Notes under the pieces: model-generated
The model's database searches: none
What the model saw: the letters and a program-made list of their open reading frames with translations, nothing else
Told to the model about the DNA's origin: nothing
Position numbers and translations under genes: made by a program
Source of the DNA: Azospirillum ramasamyi
GTDB taxonomy: Bacteria; Pseudomonadota; Alphaproteobacteria; Azospirillales; Azospirillaceae
Length of the DNA: 64,000 bases
Assembly: GCF_003233655.1 (NCBI RefSeq)
Contig: NZ_CP029829.1
Span: 1,374,978 to 1,438,977 of the forward strand
Direction: 5' to 3'
Shown here: positions 60,480 through 64,000 of the stretch, in pieces
How positions within the stretch are numbered: the stretch's first letter is position 1
Layout: the number at the start of each line of letters is the position of its first letter

Positions 60480-63326
60480 TTACGCCTCCGTCACCTTTGT
60501 CCGCGTCCGCTTTACGGTGGCGGGGGGCGGGGCGTCGCCGGTCGGATCGTCGAGCGCGCTCAGCAGGCGTTCCTTGATCTTCGCCAGCTTGCCCTCATGC
60601 GTCACCTTCAGGCCGAAGACGTCCTTCACATAGAAGACGTCGATGGCCTTCTCGCCGAAGGTGGAGACCTTGGCCGAGCTGATCTGCAGGGTCAGGTTCG
60701 ACAGCGCGCGGGTCAGGTCGTAGAGCAGGCCGGGACGGTCGCGGCCGTTCACCTCGATCACCGTGTGGGTGGTGGAGGCGTTGTTGTCGATCAGCACGCG
60801 CGGCGGCACATGGAAGACGCGGGTGCGGCTGGCATGGGCGGTGCGGCGGGTCGACAGGTCGTTCAGCGGCTTCAACTGGCCCGACAGCACCTTCTCGATC
60901 ATCACCGACAGCCTGGCGAGCTTGTCGCCGCTCTCGAACGCACCGCCGCCGGCGGCGTCCTGGACCGAGAAGACGTCGAGCGCCATGCCGTTGGTCATGG
61001 TGAAGATGCGGGCATCGACGATGTCGGCGCCGCAGGCCGCCAGCGCCCCGGCGAGGCGGGAGAACAGACCGCTGTGGTCGGTGGCGTAGATCGTCACCTC
61101 CGTCACCGCGCGGCCTCGGTCGACGCGGGTTTCCACCGTCAGGGGACGATGCTCCCGCTCGGCATCGCGGACGATGCGGGCCTGATGGGCCAGCGTGTCG
61201 GTGTCGAAGGCCAGCCAGTAGCCGGGATAACCCAGCCCCTTGTGATGCTCGAAGGCGGCATCGTCGAAGTCGGTCAGCTCGGCGCGCAGCGCCGCCTGGG
61301 CGGACTGGATGCGGCGTCCCCTGCCCTCCACCGTCATGCCGCCGGACATCATTTCCTCGGAGCGGTTGTAGAGCTCGCGGAGAAGCGTGGCCTTCCAGTT
61401 GTTCCAGCGCTGCGGCCCCACCGCGCGGATGTCGGCCACCGTCAGCACCAGCAGCAGCCGCAGGCGTTCCGGCGACTGGACCAGCGCCACGAAGTCGCGG
61501 ACGGTCTTGTCGTCCTCCAGGTCGCGCTTGAAGGCGGTGTGCGACATGGCGAGATGCCAGCGCACCAGCCACGCCACCGTCTCCGTCTCCTCCGCCGTCA
61601 GGCCGAGCCGCGGGCAGAGCTTCTCCGCCACGCGGGCGCCCAGCACCGAATGGTCGCCGCCGCGCCCCTTGGCGATGTCGTGCAGCAGCAGCGCCACGTA
61701 GAGCGCGCGCTTCGACACCACCTTGTGGATCACCTCGGTGGACAGCGGCAGCTCGTCGGCATGCTCGCCGGAGGCGATCTTGTGCAGGATGCCGAGAGCG
61801 AACAGCGTGTGCTCGTCCACCGTGTAGACATGGTACATGTCGTACTGCATCTGCGCGACGACCCGGCCGAAATCGGGGATGAAGCGGGCCAGCACCCCGG
61901 CCTCGTTCATCCGGCGCAGCGTGATCTCCGGATCCTTCGGGCCGGTCAGGATGTCGAGGAACAGCCGGTTGGCCTCGGGATCGTTGCGCAGCTTCGGCCC
62001 GATGGCGGACAGCGAGCGGGTGATGGCGCGCAATGCCGCCGGGTGGATGTCGATGTCGTGGATCTGGGCGGTGTGGAACAGGCGGATCATGTCGATCGGC
62101 TGTTCCTTGAACTGCTTGTCGCTGCGGGCGTTCAGCCGCTCGCCGTCGACGATGAAGCCGTCCACGTCCTTGCGCCGGGCGACCGAGGCCAGACGCAGCA
62201 GGTTGAACTTGGGCGGACGCTTCGATTCGGCCTCCAGCGCCGCGCAGAAGATGCGCGTCAGGTCGCCGACGTCCTTGGCGACCAGGAAATAGTGCTTCAT
62301 GAAGCGCTCGACGCCCTTGGTGCCGGCATGGTCGGTGTAGCCCATGGCGGCGCCGATGCTGGTCTGGACGTCGAAGGTCAGGCGGTCTTCCAGCCGGCCG
62401 GTCAGGTAATGCAGGTGGCAGCGCGCGGTCCACAGGAAGTTCTGCGCCTTGGCGAAGCGCTGCGCCTCCTCCGGCGTCAGCACCTTCTTGCCGACCAGCT
62501 CGTCCACGCTCTCGACGCGGTAGAGATACTTGGCGATCCAGAACAGGGTCTGCAGGTCGCGCAGGCCGCCCTTGCCGTCCTTCAGGTTGGGTTCCAGCAC
62601 ATAGCGGCTGTCGCCCATCTTCAGGTGGCGGTTGTCGCGCTCCGCCAGCTTGGCCTCGACGAATTCGGGGCCGGAGCCGGCGACGACCTCCTTGTCGTAG
62701 CGCTTGCGCAACTCGGCGAACAGCTTGCCGGGGCCCCAGAGATAGCGCGATTCGAGGATGGCGGTGCGGATGGTGACGTCGGCCTTGGACTGGCGGATGC
62801 AGTCGTCGACACTGCGCACGGCATGTCCGACCTTCAGCCCCAGATCCCACAGGATGTAGAGCATGTATTCGACCACCTGCTCCACCCGCGGCGTGCGCTT
62901 GTAGGGAAGCAGGAACAGCAGGTCGATGTCGGAGAAGGGCGCCAGCTCGCCACGGCCATAGCCGCCGGTCGCCGCCACGTCGAACACCTCGCCGGAGGTC
63001 GGGTTGGCGGTGGGGAAGATGAAGCGGACGGTGAAGTCGGCCAGCGTGCCCACCACCCGGTCGGCGAGGTAGCAGTTCTCCCGCACGCATTGCTCGCCCG
63101 ACCCGCCGTCGTCGAAGCGCCGCCGCACCTCCGCCCGGCCGTCGGCCAGCGCCTTGCGCAGGCAGGCGATCAGCGCCGGGCGCAGCTTGTCGCCGGTGCC
63201 GTGCTCGGCGACCAGATCCTCAAGTTCTCCCGACAGCTTGCGGCGGGAGATGATGGCGCGCTTGTTGGGAATGGCCAGCGCGGCGGGTTCGGGCGGCGTC
63301 GGCGTCTTGGAGCGGGCGGACAGCAT
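60480..63326 (-). CDS. glnD: bifunctional PII uridylyltransferase / uridylyl-removing enzyme
   Basis: A 948-residue nitrogen sensor. The nucleotidyltransferase motif GGYGRGELAPFSDID (residues 121-135) adds UMP to PII proteins when glutamine is low. The HD domain (LLLHDIAKGRGGDHSVLG) removes it when glutamine is high. Two C-terminal ACT domains bind glutamine (about 745-810 and 855-920: ATDHSGLFSRLAGAL and GRDRPGLLYDLTRAL). ATG 63326 was chosen because homology starts there; the frame is open about 190 residues further upstream with no protein-like content. It controls glutamine synthetase and, in diazotrophs, nitrogen fixation through PII. Confidence 0.95.
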   Translation of the reverse strand: MLSARSKTPTPPEPAALAIPNKRAIISRRKLSGELEDLVAEHGTGDKLRPALIACLRKALADGRAEVRRRFDDGGSGEQCVRENCYLADRVVGTLADFTVRFIFPTANPTSGEVFDVAATGGYGRGELAPFSDIDLLFLLPYKRTPRVEQVVEYMLYILWDLGLKVGHAVRSVDDCIRQSKADVTIRTAILESRYLWGPGKLFAELRKRYDKEVVAGSGPEFVEAKLAERDNRHLKMGDSRYVLEPNLKDGKGGLRDLQTLFWIAKYLYRVESVDELVGKKVLTPEEAQRFAKAQNFLWTARCHLHYLTGRLEDRLTFDVQTSIGAAMGYTDHAGTKGVERFMKHYFLVAKDVGDLTRIFCAALEAESKRPPKFNLLRLASVARRKDVDGFIVDGERLNARSDKQFKEQPIDMIRLFHTAQIHDIDIHPAALRAITRSLSAIGPKLRNDPEANRLFLDILTGPKDPEITLRRMNEAGVLARFIPDFGRVVAQMQYDMYHVYTVDEHTLFALGILHKIASGEHADELPLSTEVIHKVVSKRALYVALLLHDIAKGRGGDHSVLGARVAEKLCPRLGLTAEETETVAWLVRWHLAMSHTAFKRDLEDDKTVRDFVALVQSPERLRLLLVLTVADIRAVGPQRWNNWKATLLRELYNRSEEMMSGGMTVEGRGRRIQSAQAALRAELTDFDDAAFEHHKGLGYPGYWLAFDTDTLAHQARIVRDAEREHRPLTVETRVDRGRAVTEVTIYATDHSGLFSRLAGALAACGADIVDARIFTMTNGMALDVFSVQDAAGGGAFESGDKLARLSVMIEKVLSGQLKPLNDLSTRRTAHASRTRVFHVPPRVLIDNNASTTHTVIEVNGRDRPGLLYDLTRALSNLTLQISSAKVSTFGEKAIDVFYVKDVFGLKVTHEGKLAKIKERLLSALDDPTGDAPPPATVKRTRTKVTEA

Positions 63327-63530
63327 CGGTCGGGGAAAACCTCGGGCGTTCTGGCGGCTTTCGGGCGGTCCGGAACGGCCGCGGCGGACACTATAGCGGT
63401 AAAGCCTCCAGGTAGCACGCCCGCACTCGAAAACCAGCCCCGCCGCCATGTGGCAGTGACGGCCGTCACAGCGGCGCACGGATTGCGCTGACAGACTGTC
63501 CCGCATGGATCGGAACAGGGGAGACGGACC

Positions 63531-63878
63531 ATGACCGGCGGGAAGAGCGTGGCGCGCGCTGCGAGAGAGCCCTCGGCCAAGGCGCGGCGGGAGTTGGCGG
63601 CGCTGAACGATGCGCTGACGCTGGCCGAGCGGGGGCTGGGCCGCAACTCGACGGCGGCGCTGATGGCGCGGCTGCTGAGGGTGGCGGCGATGCATCCGCG
63701 CTCTGTGGACGACACGCTGATGTGGCAGGTCACCGATCTCGTCACCGGCGACGACGTGTCGGACGCCGTGAAGCTGACGATGATCCGCATGGGCTGGGCG
63801 TCCATCGTCCAGGCGCAGTACCGGGCGCATGGCCTGCGGATGGTGGAGCGGCAGGCGGCGGTGAAGGCGGCGGCGTGA
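63531..63878 (+). CDS. small hypothetical protein
   Basis: A 115-residue basic helical protein of no family that I recognise. GGGGAG precedes ATG 63531 at good spacing, and codon use fits the host, so it is likely real. The mid-region (residues 20-75) is predicted helical, with regular Leu and Ala spacing, and includes TDLVTGDDVSDAVKLTM. No signal peptide or membrane segment. Divergent from glnD with a 204-bp gap. Confidence 0.55.
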   Translation: MTGGKSVARAAREPSAKARRELAALNDALTLAERGLGRNSTAALMARLLRVAAMHPRSVDDTLMWQVTDLVTGDDVSDAVKLTMIRMGWASIVQAQYRAHGLRMVERQAAVKAAA

Positions 63879-64000
63879 GGTAAAGCCGCTGTCGAAGCGT
63901 TCCACGGCGACCGCCCTCTCCCGCTCCGGGAAAGGAATTGAGCCCGGTTGCCCATGGGCGACCGCCGCGCTTATGCTGGCCTCCCCTTCACGGCCATGGA
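63879..64000. other. right-edge stretch, nothing recognised
   Basis: The last 122 bp contain no credible gene or strong hairpin. An ATG near 63996 could begin a gene beyond the window, but too little is visible. Confidence 0.3.

Noticed and set aside
60414..63491. 1025-codon plus-strand frame opposite glnD
   Set aside because: Antisense shadow of glnD; rich in His/Gln/Arg/Gly as expected from complementing a GC-rich gene.

Overview
The window is GC-rich DNA with strong G/C third-position bias. It looks like the chromosome of a Rhodospirillales alphaproteobacterium, most probably an Azospirillum-like, nitrogen-metabolising, motile soil or rhizosphere bacterium. That reading is inference, resting on: GcrA (an alphaproteobacterial cell-cycle regulator); the long alphaproteobacterial isocitrate dehydrogenase; GlnD; an ArsC-like nitrogenase-associated protein; a large set of two-component and chemotaxis genes; and a FixK/FNR-type site in front of ccoG. 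No tRNA, rRNA, CRISPR array, insertion sequence or replication origin was recognised.

Layout. 0-9.5 kb: the 5' part of a DEAD-box RNA helicase, an isochorismatase-like hydrolase with an alpha/beta hydrolase, a lipoprotein, a frameshifted spermidine-synthase-like gene, parE, a YciA-type thioesterase, an ArsC-like protein, and a three-gene NMT1/SsuA-type ABC importer. 9.7-19 kb: a second-type FtsH protease, three two-component genes (OmpR-type regulator, REC-DUF3369-histidine kinase, HWE-type kinase), hisE, two tandem paralogous micro-genes, and a Crp/Fnr regulator. 19-22.5 kb: two membrane-protein genes and recG. 22.9-33.2 kb: a tightly packed chemotaxis-like operon (MCP-cheR-cheW3-cheB-cheY-cheA) and a divergent second MCP. 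33.4-45.7 kb: core genes, namely mltG, the fabD-fabG-acpP-fabF cluster, rpsF-rpsR-DUF2232-rplI, cyclopropane fatty acid synthase and icd. 45.8-53.5 kb: a short Rossmann protein, a stomatin/NfeD pair, gcrA, an ECF sigma/anti-sigma pair, a second isocitrate dehydrogenase and a multicopper oxidase. 53.5-56.9 kb: an accessory islet, partly AT-rich, with a SulP/cNMP-domain remnant, an HTH protein, a small secreted four-cysteine protein and an orphan gene with a caspase-like His/Cys pattern. 56.9-64 kb: a CoxE-type VWA protein, a MESH1-like HD hydrolase, ccoG, glnD and a small hypothetical gene.

How the genes work together. The fab cluster with mltG and the cfa gene covers fatty acid supply, envelope growth and membrane-lipid modification. 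The che operon has everything needed for one adaptation-competent array (receptor, methyltransferase, methylesterase, coupling protein, kinase, response regulator). It uses an unusual triple-CheW coupling protein and a receptor with no obvious external sensor. GlnD, the nitrogenase-associated protein and the FixK-box ccoG link to nitrogen status and microaerobic respiration.

Best candidates for undescribed biology: (1) the tandem micro-proteins at 17.7-18.1 kb, built from four copies of a W-x2-A-T-P module; (2) the 54.8-56.9 kb islet with the small secreted protein and the clan-CD-like orphan; (3) the 192-bp perfect inverted repeat inside two receptor genes; (4) stop-codon-embedded hairpins at several convergent gene ends.
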